Notes under the pieces: model-generated
What the model was told of the DNA's origin: nothing
The model's database searches: none
Seen by the model: only the letters and a program-made list of their open reading frames with translations
Program-made: the position numbers and the translations under genes
Shown: positions 11,788 through 23,700 of the stretch, in pieces
How positions within the stretch are numbered: the first letter of the stretch is position 1
How the letters are laid out: the number at the start of each line of letters is the position of its first letter
From: Owenia fusiformis
Lineage: Eukaryota > Annelida > Polychaeta > Sabellida > Oweniidae
Assembly (NCBI GenBank): GCA_903813345.2
Contig: CAIIXF020000011.1
Coordinates: forward strand, 36,182,166-36,246,165
Reading direction: 5' to 3'
Length of the DNA stretch: 64,000 nucleotides

Positions 11788-14700
11788 CTGAAAGCAAATT
11801 AATTAAGAGAATCAAAATATAAATAGTATATTATTAGGGATTTATGCCTTGGATTGAATCATTTCTCTGAAGGTGTTGTTTTCAAATCTGCATGGTCGCA
11901 ACGCCTTCAGGAGTGGAATGAATCAGCCACAATGCATCTTGGAGCCTAAATTCCTTTCGCACATTACAAAATATTTTCTACAAAATCACCTCAAAGATTC
12001 GAAATCACTAAAATAACATATTTTCAGAACTATAGAGAAATATCATCAATGTATTATACTGTATAACGCCCGGTTTATGATGGTAAAGGTAGGGAACAAC
12101 AAAAGGAATTTACACCCCAGTCACATTTGTCGCACGGCGGCCGCAAGTCGACCGCAGATCAATTAAATCGGTGAATTTCTGCGGCGAGCGTAGAAAAACT
12201 ACGCTCGCCTAGCGGCCTCCGTACGGCGTATGCAGATTTTTACAGGCCGCAGGGTAGGCGTAGAAATTATAACTCGGAGTTATAATATTTGATCATTTCT
12301 GAGGTCCCCGTAGAAATTAACCGGCTCAACAAGATTGAATCATTATTTGTCAATGTTTCACGATCACTTTTCATTTGATATTACATCCTAGCACTATGAA
12401 TAACATTTATAAATTGTCCCAATGTAAATAAAATGAAAAAACTATTATTATCAACAGAAATTTAAAATTCACCGTGCGGCTGCCGTGGGAAATGTGACTG
12501 CAAAAGTATGAGAGCGCAGAAATTCCACGGCGAGCGTAGAAATGTTACTGGCCGCAGAAATGATAGACCGCAAGGTCGCCGTAGGAAAAGTGACTGGGTG
12601 TTATGTGAATTGATTTTGACGAATCAATGCATCATTCAATATATTAACTCACCGGGGGTTCAGTGGCTTCGAACAAACCCCCGGTCAAGATATTCCAAAA
12701 TAATATTTTGCGGAAAAATTCTGAGCAATAACTACCATAGCTAAGTAAAAAATGTACACAGATATGACCAGTAAATAAATTCACATTTGTCATGGCAAAA
12801 ACTAGCCTCCTACTTTGGTAAAACAGGTCATAGTAAAGTTACAATTACAACATGTACCTCAAAAAGTTTGGCAGCCTTATAGGCACGGGATGGGATCGTT
12901 TGATTTTGGAATGACCCCGTAGCATGACATTCAGATGTATCAATAATTTTGCACAATCCATTTTTTAACTAAAATGCTGCTTCTTCTCGGACAAAATAAA
13001 CCACCTCAGGCAATGGCTAAATCAATCAATCCTTCGTCATTTTGTAGGGATTTTGTTTTTATACGTATACGTATATTTTAAAGGGTCATGTCGAACTATT
13101 ATATTTACTAAAATCAATTCTAAATTGTACTTAATAGAACATAACTATTCCCGATATAGATTCCCGATATAGATTCCATCAACTAGAGACTGTGAATCTG
13201 CACGTGTAGATTATGCACATTATAATTAAATGCTTACTTCCGTGTCCTAGTAGTTGTAGTGTATTATAAACACGATCCTTTAAAGTGAGTCATTACATAA
13301 ACAAGTTGATTATTTCAAAGTTTTCATGATCAGTATAAGTTCAATGAACTTACAAAACGGTTATATTTAAGGAATAAATAATGATAGGCCATTCAATATG
13401 GTGAAATTCAGCACGAGTTGGACAGAATGTTGTACAAAGCACGAACCGAAACATAAAAATTAGTAAAAGCCGTGTCTGTGGAACGGGCATGAAGGAAGAA
13501 TACGCATGCTGTCAAGATTCTGAAGTCGGCCGGGCTGTTCTATTTTACTCCCCATTTTAGATTTTATACGGTGTATGCAAAGGTATGAGTACCGTAATCC
13601 AACACCAAATTCGAAAATTCAGAACAATACCCGGTACATATGGCGTTCGTGATCAACTATAAAACGCTTACCCCCCATAGTGTTATATATCAAAATGTAC
13701 CTGTTCATACAGGGGTTCGACTAATCTACATCAAATTATAGGGAGTCAGGTTACTTTTTGAGATATCAGCGTCCATTTATTGTAACTCGCGTTTGCTACC
13801 ATCGCCTCAATTCTGAGATGACCGGCCAAACGCGTAGTAAACATGATCACGTCGGAACTATTTTGACCTACATCGCTATTTTCGTAATTCAAATGAAAGT
13901 TGAACTCCTCCTCTTCATTTTGATACCAAATAGTGGCATACTAGGTACCCTAGAAGCCAACTATGGCGTTATTTAGAACAAAACTACAAGTTTTTAAATG
14001 GACTATATAGGGGTCATACCTTTTGGCGGATGGATATGGAACCTCATACCTTAATGTAATATGACATCACACTGATTTTTGTCTCTGCAACTTTTGTTGG
14101 CAGAAAATATCATTTTTTAGTTCAAAAATGCATAAAAACGTCGGAACTGGCTGAATATGTGTAAAATTTATCAATTTAGGCTAGAAAGGGTTAATTTGCC
14201 CTACCCCAAATACGTCTAAATATGCTAGTCTAACTTTGCCACTGTGACGTCACAAATCTAACCTGACTATCTCTGAGTTTATTGAAGAATATGATACGTC
14301 TGACAAACAGCTTTCATTCCCTATATGGCACACCTTCTACTAAGAGTTGCATCATTGACTAAATCTACGACAAAGGCCCTATGTCCCGAGGATTTTGACT
14401 GAAATTTGGCCATTTTCGCCCAAATCTCAGTAAATAGCAGTTTCCCCAACAGCTGTATTTTGAAATAAATATTGCTACAATGTAGCAATTTAAAAATCAC
14501 ACATGCTTACTGTTTCTGTTGACCTGACACGTGTATCTAGCCTGTAAAAATGAGAAGTCGCTACATTGTAGCAATTTCAGTGAGATATGGGCCCTCAAAA
14601 TCATGTATTTTTAGCAAAAAATGAAGAAATAACCTGCAATTTTGACTGAATTTCAGAGGGCTTTCTTTCATTTATGACCCTCCGGGGGCCTCTTATGACC

Positions 14701-17700
14701 ATACTAATATACACAGAAGGGTTGAAAGTGATTTTAAATCATTGTTTGCCCTACGCAGAACGAAAAAATCGATTCTGTTCTCAAATTCTGCTGGAATAAT
14801 GGTCTCTGGCCAACTAGCAGACAATTTAAGGCCTCATATTAAGGTATGAGTACCGTAATCCAACACCAAATTCGAAAATTCAGAACAATACCCGGCACAT
14901 ATGGCGTTCGTGATCAACTATAAAACGCTTACCCCCCATAGTGTTATATATCAAAATGTACCTGTTCATACAGGGGTTCGACTGATCTACATCAAATTAT
15001 AGGGAGTCAGGTTACTTTTTGAGATATCAGCGTCCATTTATTGTAACTCGCGTTTGCTACCATCGCCTCAATTCTGAGATGACCGGCCAAACGCGTAGTA
15101 AACATGATCACGTCGGAACTATTTTGACCTACATCGCTATTTTCGTAATTCAAATGAAAGTTGAACTCCTCCTCTTCATTTTGATACCAAATAGTGGCAT
15201 ACTAGGTACCCTAGAAGCCAACTATGGCGTTATTTAGAACAAAACTACAAGTTTTTAAATGGACTATATACCTTTTGGCGGATGGATATGGAACCTCATA
15301 CCCAAACAGTAGTTAAATAGTTACAGTAGTTACGGAGGGAGTAAAAAAGAACAGCTATCCCCGGACAGAGCCCCAGATGTGCAGCTGAGATGTGACGTCA
15401 CTCAAAACAATGCAAATTGCAGATTGAATAGAGCATGGTCGTGCATCTATGGAGAATTAGAGAACGTTCTATATTGGCTATGCTGCATTCTGATTGGTTG
15501 AGAAATTCGAATAGAGCACGGTCATGTTTGAATCGTAGATGATAAACGTATACAGTTGGATCTCCGTATAAAGCTCTACCTACATGTGTGTGGAACAATT
15601 GACCGCAAGCATTTTTTAAAATGTTTGATTGGCTGAGTAGGAACAGTATCCAATCAAACATTTAAACCATCAATTTGAAACACCAATCAAACCAGAAGGT
15701 TCTAGCAATTCCTGGAAACGACCCATTCAGTAGCTCAACAAATGACATACAAGGTGTTTCATAACGATCATCTCCAAAAAGTCAATTTGAGAAAAGATGG
15801 GTCTATAACATATGTACTATATATGAGCCTATTTTATTCTAGACAAACACATTTGGATCAACTCAACATCATACAATTCAAGAAAGTACAAATGGCATCC
15901 CTTTGACCTTTATTTATTACAGTCCGAGAAGATCTTTCCTGACGAGAAGCCCACACTATGAAACACCTTGTACGTTTACTTATAAGTATAAGTATGCGTT
16001 ATTAGAGAGATTTCGCACATAAGTGAAAGTACAACTTATACGTATACGTATAGTTTAAAGGGTCATGTCGAACTATTATATTTACTAAAATCAATTTTAA
16101 ATTGTACTAATGGAACATAACTATTCCCGATACAGAAAAGCTCCAGAGACTGTGAATGCACTGTCATCTGCACGTGTAGATTATGCACATTATAATTAAA
16201 TGCTTGCTTCTGTGTCCTAGTAGTTGTAGTGTATTCTAAACACGATCCTTTAAAGTGAGTCATGATCCTTTCAAGTGAGTCATTACATAAACAAGTTGAT
16301 TATTTCAAAGTTTTCATGATCAGTATAAGTTCAATGAACTTACAAAATTGTATACACGGAGATGATAAACGTATACAGTTGGATCTACGTATAAAGCTTT
16401 ACCTACATGTGTGTGGAACAATTGACCGCAAGCATTTTCTAAATTAATCGGCTGAGTAGGAACAGTATCCAATCAAATACTTTAACCATCAATTTAAAAC
16501 ACCAATCAAACCAGTAGGTTCTAGCAATTCCTGGAAACGACCCATTCAGAAGCTCAACAAATGACATACAGGTGTTTCATAACGAGCATCTCCAAAAAGT
16601 CAATTTGAGAAGAGATGGGTCTATATTTATGTACTATATATGAGCCTATTTTATTCTAGACAAACACATTTGGATCAACTAAACATGCTACAATTCAAGA
16701 AAGTACAAAAGGCATCCCTTTGACCTTTATTTATTACAGTCCGAGAAGATCTTTCCTGACGAAATACCCACATTATGAAACACCTTGTACGTCTTCTTAT
16801 AAGTATAAGTATACGTTATAAGTTGTATTTTACGTATGTGCGAAATCTTTCTATTAGTTCTACTTTCACGTATGTGCGAAATCTCTCTAGTATTAACATG
16901 GATCTCTTAATCAGTATATATATTTTCAGTATAATAATTATATTCAATTATATATTAAAAAATCAGTATATTTCTTAGTACATTTTTGTACCTAAAAATG
17001 TTCTTAAAAGTCAGTGTATTTTTCAGTACATTTTTGTACTTAAAGATGTCCTTAAAAAGTAAGTAAATTTTCAGTATATTTTAGTACTGAATTTTGTCCT
17101 TAAAAAGTCACACTTTTCAGTACAAATATGTACTGAAAACGCTCCTTTCAGTACAAATGCCCTCCTATAGTGAATGACATGCTTCCCTTTTATGGTTGAA
17201 AGCCCATGTTATAACTAAGGTCTTTTGCGAATTTGGGTTAGCTCTTATAAATTAAAAATGCTAGGCCATATTACAAAATACGGTTTGCTTCATTAATACA
17301 TTTTTGCATTAAAACGTAAGAACAAATGTAAAGTGCGAAACTGAATACCTTACCTTCATCGCAACAGTTCTCGAAACAGTCCGTGAAACACTCACAACAG
17401 CCGATAAGACATTTGCACCAACAAGGTCTAAAATGAAATATGTATTCTAAAGCGTGAGTCCAAATATTCCAGTTTGACACTGTGTGGTCAGATGAAAAAT
17501 CAACAAAATTTGGTGAATATATAAGCGCAAATGCAAAAGGGAAGGGTGACTAAAAACTTTAAAGAAACCCAACAAGAAAAGTAAACTGTAAGTGTAAATC
17601 TGTCATAAGAAAAGTAGACACTACATTGTATGTATCCCAAAACCATGATCTAACGTGAAAAGAAACAATGTCTAACACCCCCCCCCCCTCCAATCGAGAA

Positions 17701-20700
17701 CCAATATCACAATCCAAGAACAACACAAAGGGACATTTCATTCATACTGAAGTCATTACAATACATGTTGAAGAAAAATAATATAAAAAGTGTTGAGTGA
17801 AACCAAAACCCCGAGTAACTTAAGGGAATCTGGTCACATAGTAAATGCCATGACTTCAAAGAGGCAACGCGTCTTAGAGGAAAGAAAGAACAAGGTTTCA
17901 TTCCTGATGAATCTGGTGATGATGAGGAAGATAATTTGTCTGCCAAAAGATTGTAGAATTTTACGAGGCCCATTCATATCTGTTTGATCTCCGCCATGAA
18001 CAAAACCGCAATAACAAAAACATGGGGTCCAACTATATACGAAAAACTGTTGATTTGAAACGACCTGCCAGATCTTTGAAAATCAATAATTGTGAGTCTC
18101 ATACTGCACCGTTTCCTTCAAACTTGTTCCATTCAAAGCAAAACAAAAATCCCTTTCTGTTGGTACGCTATTCTGTTATACAAGGCGCTTCTCATAGCTG
18201 AAGACTTAAACGCCGCTATTAATTGAGGGACTATATACAATGAACCAATTCACCTGCAGAAAGGAAAATTTTGTTCTGCTTTTAATCATATACTCCCTGG
18301 CAGTGCTAGTCTTCAACATATTCCGAGACACTGCATGGACATGATGGATATTCGGCTTTTAATGGAACAAGTTTGATGTAAAACGGTGCAATATCAGACT
18401 CACAATCCTTGATTTTCAAAGATAGGGTAGGTAGTTTAAATAGGTAGATCATAATAAAAAAATAAAATTGTCAAGAATTGCAATGTTCACTTGCCTCAGA
18501 CACTTCCAAAATAAATTGGGATTTAACAAGTTTGTTAAATCTGGTTTATATCACAAAGAACGGTGTCAGTCCTTGCATCTCAATTAAAAATCTGTTGACA
18601 GATCCAATTAGGCCATGACAATAACTTATCTTAAAGCTATACCGCCTGTCCTGTGGTAGTTTGGTCTACACAGTCTTAACTTCGCACCTTGGGGAAGTCG
18701 CGGTTTATATCACGAAGAACGGTGTCTGTCTAGCATCTCAATTAAAAATCTGTTGACAGATCCAATTAGGCCAGGACAATAACTTATGTTAAATTTAGCT
18801 ATACCGCTTGTCCTGTGGTAGTTTGATTTACACAATCTTAACTTCGCATCTTGGGGAAGTCGAGGCTTACCCTTATGTCAATAGATGAATCATTAGAAGC
18901 GGCTGTGTTTGTAGAATTAATTCTGGTAGTGAAATTGGGGTTATTTGATCAGCTATTTGTCGGTTTTGAGTCCGGGCAAAAGGCTATGGAATGCGCGACA
19001 CTCTTGCACAAGGCGCAAGAATTTGCTCTTTTTCCGGTAAATAACTTTAAGTACAGTTTATTATCTTGGATTGACCAGTCGACTCGCTTCCCGTAGATCC
19101 GTAAGAGATTTGATGCATTCTCTGCAAAAAAGCAATGATATTCATAAAAGGCGAAACCTTGGAAGCGGGCCGACATATCCACGATGTCCCTAAGCATCTA
19201 CCTCAGCTCTCCTTTTTGTAAAAGCCTCGCACATTACGCTTTTTGTAAATCTCAAAGGCAACGATGAACTCCTGGATCGTCAGTTGACGATTTAACCGGT
19301 GGTCTGATATTCACTCTTATTTTCAGTATTATCATAATCCACGTCAAGTTCATTGCTGATTCTCTCCGCACACTCCAAGTATTCGACATAAGTCGCTTTC
19401 CTGGCGTTTTTAGGAGGCATTTCAGCGCCCAACTCTTCGATTTTCCGCTTCAATTCCTTGATGGTTAGGTGTTCCATATCACAGTATGTGATTACGAAAG
19501 TGATTAGATAATCCAGATATAGTATACGAATAATGTGTTAAGTATAGATGTGAGCGTTTTACAGAATATAATATAAGTGTCCGACTTCCCCAAGATGCGG
19601 TGTAAACCAAACTACCACAGGACAGGCGGTATAGCTTTAACATAAGTTATTGTCCTTGCCTAATTGGATCTGTCAACAGATTTTTAATTGAAATGCAAGG
19701 ACCGACACCGTTCTTTGTGATATAAACCAGATTTAACAAACTTGTTAAATCCCAATTTATTTTGGAAGTGTCGGAGGCAAGAGAACATTGCAATTTTTGT
19801 CAATTTTATTTTTCTATTACAGGGTTGCCCAAAAAATGCAAATGGAGGTATAAATTGCTCTGAGATTTGGCACACGAGGACTTCATGCAATGTGGGATCC
19901 TCTGGCAAAGTTTTAATAATCATAGTCTTATATTGATAGAGTTATGGTTGTTTCAAAATATGCTCCAGATGTCGTCCATTTCGCTGAAAACAAACTTGCA
20001 ATGTTCAAGGAAAACTGTTCATAACACGGATGCATTCTTCCCCATGGGTATGGCTCAAATTTTGCAGCCATTGCTTGTTGGCGTTCTGCAATTGCGGTAG
20101 GGTTATTTTCATACACATTATCCTTTAAATAACCCCATATATAGAAGTCAGAGCCATTGAGATCAAGACTGTGGGATGACCATGGGTTCTCCGTCCTAGG
20201 AGAGATAATCTTCTCATAGAAATGACTAGTAAGCCAGGCTATGCTATCATTAGAAGTGTGAGGAGTAGCTCAATCCTTCTAGAACCACTGTTCTTGTCTA
20301 TTGAAGCCTCTATGCCACTCTAAAACTGCCTAGAACTTCCTTCGAACGCCAATATTGCGCTGTGTGTTAACAGTAACAGTGTTGCCATTATCAACCTCAA
20401 ACCAAAAGGGGCTGATGATTTCATGTTTGGAAATTGGCAGCCCAAGCTGTGCATTTAACAGAAGGAAGGGGCCTTTGAAGCACTTCATCTGGAATTTGTG
20501 ATCCCAGAACACATTATTTCTTGAGTTTACATGTTCAGAAAGAAGGGAATGTGATTCATCCGAAAACCTAACATTGGAAATGGACAACATTTGGAGCATA
20601 TTTTAGAACGACCACAACTCTATCAATATAAGACTATGATTATTGAACTTTGCCAGAGGATCCCACATTGAATTAAGTCCGTGTGTTCCAAATTCCAGAG

Positions 20701-23700
20701 CAATTAACCTCCATTTAAGAAAAATATTGAAGAAATGGAGGGTTGCATTTTTGGGTCACCCTGTATGATCTATTTAAACTACCTACCCTATCTTTGAAAA
20801 TCAAGGATTGTGAGTCTGATATTGCACCGTTTTACATTAAACTTGTTCCATTAAGAGCCGAATATCCATCGTCTCGGGATATGTTGAAGACTAGCAATGC
20901 AAGGGAGTATATAATAAAAAGCAGAACAAAATTTTCCTTTCTGCAGGTGAATTGGTTCATTGTATATAGCAGGCCTGTCAACTGTCCCGCAATTTGCGTA
21001 TTTGTCACGCATTTGCTGAAGAATTTGAAGTCACGCCAGTTTTTTTTGCGTGACAGAAAATGTCACGCAAATACGCATTTTACCTGGTAATTGTCACGCA
21101 AAAATATTTCTGTAGAATTTTTTTCGAAATATGTTTATGATACGGTAAAAATACGAACGTCGGAAAAAAACCGAACGCAATTTGTTCGGATTTGTCACGC
21201 GAATCCCGTATATGTCACGCATGTTCATTGGAAATTTTGGCCAAAGGTGTTTAAAAGTTGGCCAAAGGTGTTCAAAATTTGGACAAAAGTGTTCAGATTT
21301 GGACTTAGGTGTCCAACATTTTGAAGTCACTCATATTAGGTGGTCCCAAGTTGACAGCCCTGATATAGTCCCTCGATTATTAGGATACCAGTACTAAGTT
21401 CGTATAAACATGCATGTCAAACATGGCCAATCAGAAGAGTGCACCCCTTCTATATGATAATATAAACTCTTCCTACACCTTGATTTAGCTTTGGATCACT
21501 ATGCTATCACTATGCGGCGGAAATGAGAAGCGCCCTCTATAACAGAGTATTGTAGCGTACCAACAGAAATGCATTTTTGTTTTGCTTTGAATGGAACAAG
21601 TTTGAAGAAAAACGATGCAGTTTGAGACTCACAATCATTGATTTTCAAAGATCTGGCAGGTCGTTTCAAATCAACAGTTTTTCGTATATAGTTGGACCCC
21701 ATGTTTTTGTTATTGCGGTTTTGTTCATGGCGGAGATCAAACAGATATGAATGGGCCTCGTAAAATTCTACAATCTTTTGGCAGACAAATTATCTTCCTC
21801 ATCATCACCAGATTCATCAGGAATGAAACCTTGTTCTTTCTTTCCTCTAAGACGCGTTGCCTCTTTGAAGTCATGGCATTTACTATGTGACCAGATTCCC
21901 TTAAGTTACTCGGGGTTTTGGTTTCACTCAACACTTTTTATTTGATATTTTAGCCTAGCACTATAAATATAATTTATAAACAAGTTTACAAAATACATTT
22001 TTACCTTTTTTGACCTTGAAAATGTCATCAAAGGTCAAATCTTAATTCTTGAGACAGACAGAGGGGGAATAACACCAAAGTTCAAAGATGACATACGCTT
22101 ATAATGTAAACCTGTATTGAGATGACATACATCTCTGATTGGTCAAAAGTCGACAAACAAATGACGTCATCAATGGCGGTTTCAAAATTTTCGAAATACG
22201 CTTCAAATAATATTATGTTCATTTCTGGCGTGTTAACCGATATCATAGTTTCTCATTTCATATCAAGATAAAGAAAGGTGTATGGAATATGCCTATATCA
22301 ATTAAAACATCCCATCGAAGTGTAGTATTTGATAGTTAGCCGATGAAAATTCGAACGAACGAAGGTGGTAAGCAAGAGACGTAATTATGTCTGTCAAATT
22401 TAATCTCTGGGGCTTTCCCTCCTCTTAGAGACAGATTTGAACTTCTGAAAATTTGTAGATGATTTTGAAAAACATTGCAGTCAGTCACAGTACAACAGTT
22501 ATTGTGTGTTGTAAGAAATTGTTACAGACGCCGATCGCCAACCGCCGATCGCCATCCGCCGTCACAAAAACGGAAACCACACCACTTTTTGGTGGTGACA
22601 TAATAGTACTTACAATGTACGAGGGGTGATCCAAAAGTCTTGGACGCCCTGCTCTAATTTTGTTGGTTTTTGATAAAATTACTTTAAACTTTCCAATAAT
22701 AAAGACCAACAACCTAACTACTTTGTGTATTAATTTCATGGAGAAATGATATATTTTATGTAGTTTTCAAGATAGTTTTTAATATAGGGACCCTGCCACC
22801 CGAACGGTATTCGCACATGGCAACTTTCAGCCTTAAATGTTGCCGCCATTTCACTTGTTTCGCAAGTCTAGACCCCTATCTTTCTTTGAATTTTGAATGT
22901 TAAACCATGTTAAACCACTTCCTTTGTTACCATGCAACCGATTAATTGTGTTTTAATTATAATGTCACATATGACAATGGCCGATTATGTCAAATTCTAA
23001 GAAAATTACATCAGGCGTTCAACCCTCATTCTGGTATCATTTTTGCTGCAAGATGGCTACTGAAATGCAGCTCATGACACAAATCAAAGTGGAACAAAGA
23101 ATACTACAAGATATTTTCACTATTATTGACCGTGAGCAGCTAACATGTGCACAATACAGCCTAGATATGGCTCCGTGTGACCTTCTTCCTTTTCTCCAAT
23201 TTGAAAGGAGGATCAAAAGAAAATGTTTTTACTCATTGGATGAGGTTTAGAGTGGCACTCCAGTAGCATTTGTATCACATAAGCAATGGTAGTTTCATAA
23301 ATGTCTTCATTCATTGGTAAAGCGGTATGTAAAATGTGTTAAAATTCGTGGAAAATATGTTGAAAAGTAGGTCTTAATATGTGAAGATGATGATGGCAGA
23401 TAACATTCAGATTGAAAATCGGAAATTCTCTCATATCATGACTGGTGTTAGGTTGTGCACCTGCACCTAAAGTATTTGCCATTTTATAACAGTTGTGATG
23501 TGAATTGCTATATCTAAATACCGTTCCGGGTGGTAGGGACCAGGTATCAAAAAATATTTAGAAAAGTAGCTAAAATATATTATTTTCTGTTGAAATTTAT
23601 ACATAAAGTTGTTCAGATGTTGATCTTTATTATCTGAAAGTTCCATGTAATTATATTAGAAAATAGCAAAGTTAGAGCGGGTCGTCCAAGACTTTTGGAT

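Larger units (their letters stand above)
17787..21935. repeat. large inverted duplication (4.1 kb) with later insertions
   Basis: 17787-18700 is repeated in reverse orientation within 19578-21935. Matching pairs are 17787-18205 with 21515-21935, 18238-18452 with 20766-20969, and 18470-18700 with 19578-19817. The right arm is longer because it carries a Tc1/mariner relic (19820-20763), a CAGGG-ended MITE (20970-21362) and about 100 further bases. The central spacer holds the SAP/zinc-knuckle fragment. An identical 65-codon frame in both outer arms has no recognised domain. Confidence 0.7.

Noticed and set aside
13758-15237. Identical 72-codon frames in two places as a conserved gene family
   Set aside because: Identity extends over the whole recently duplicated 470-bp unit, so it says nothing about coding.
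13580-15302. LTR retrotransposon
   Set aside because: Direct repeats flank a spacer, but there are no TG..CA ends, primer-binding site, gag or pol.
17790-21934. Identical 65-codon frames in the outer arms of the inverted duplication
   Set aside because: Explained by the arms being duplicates; no domain or splice context.
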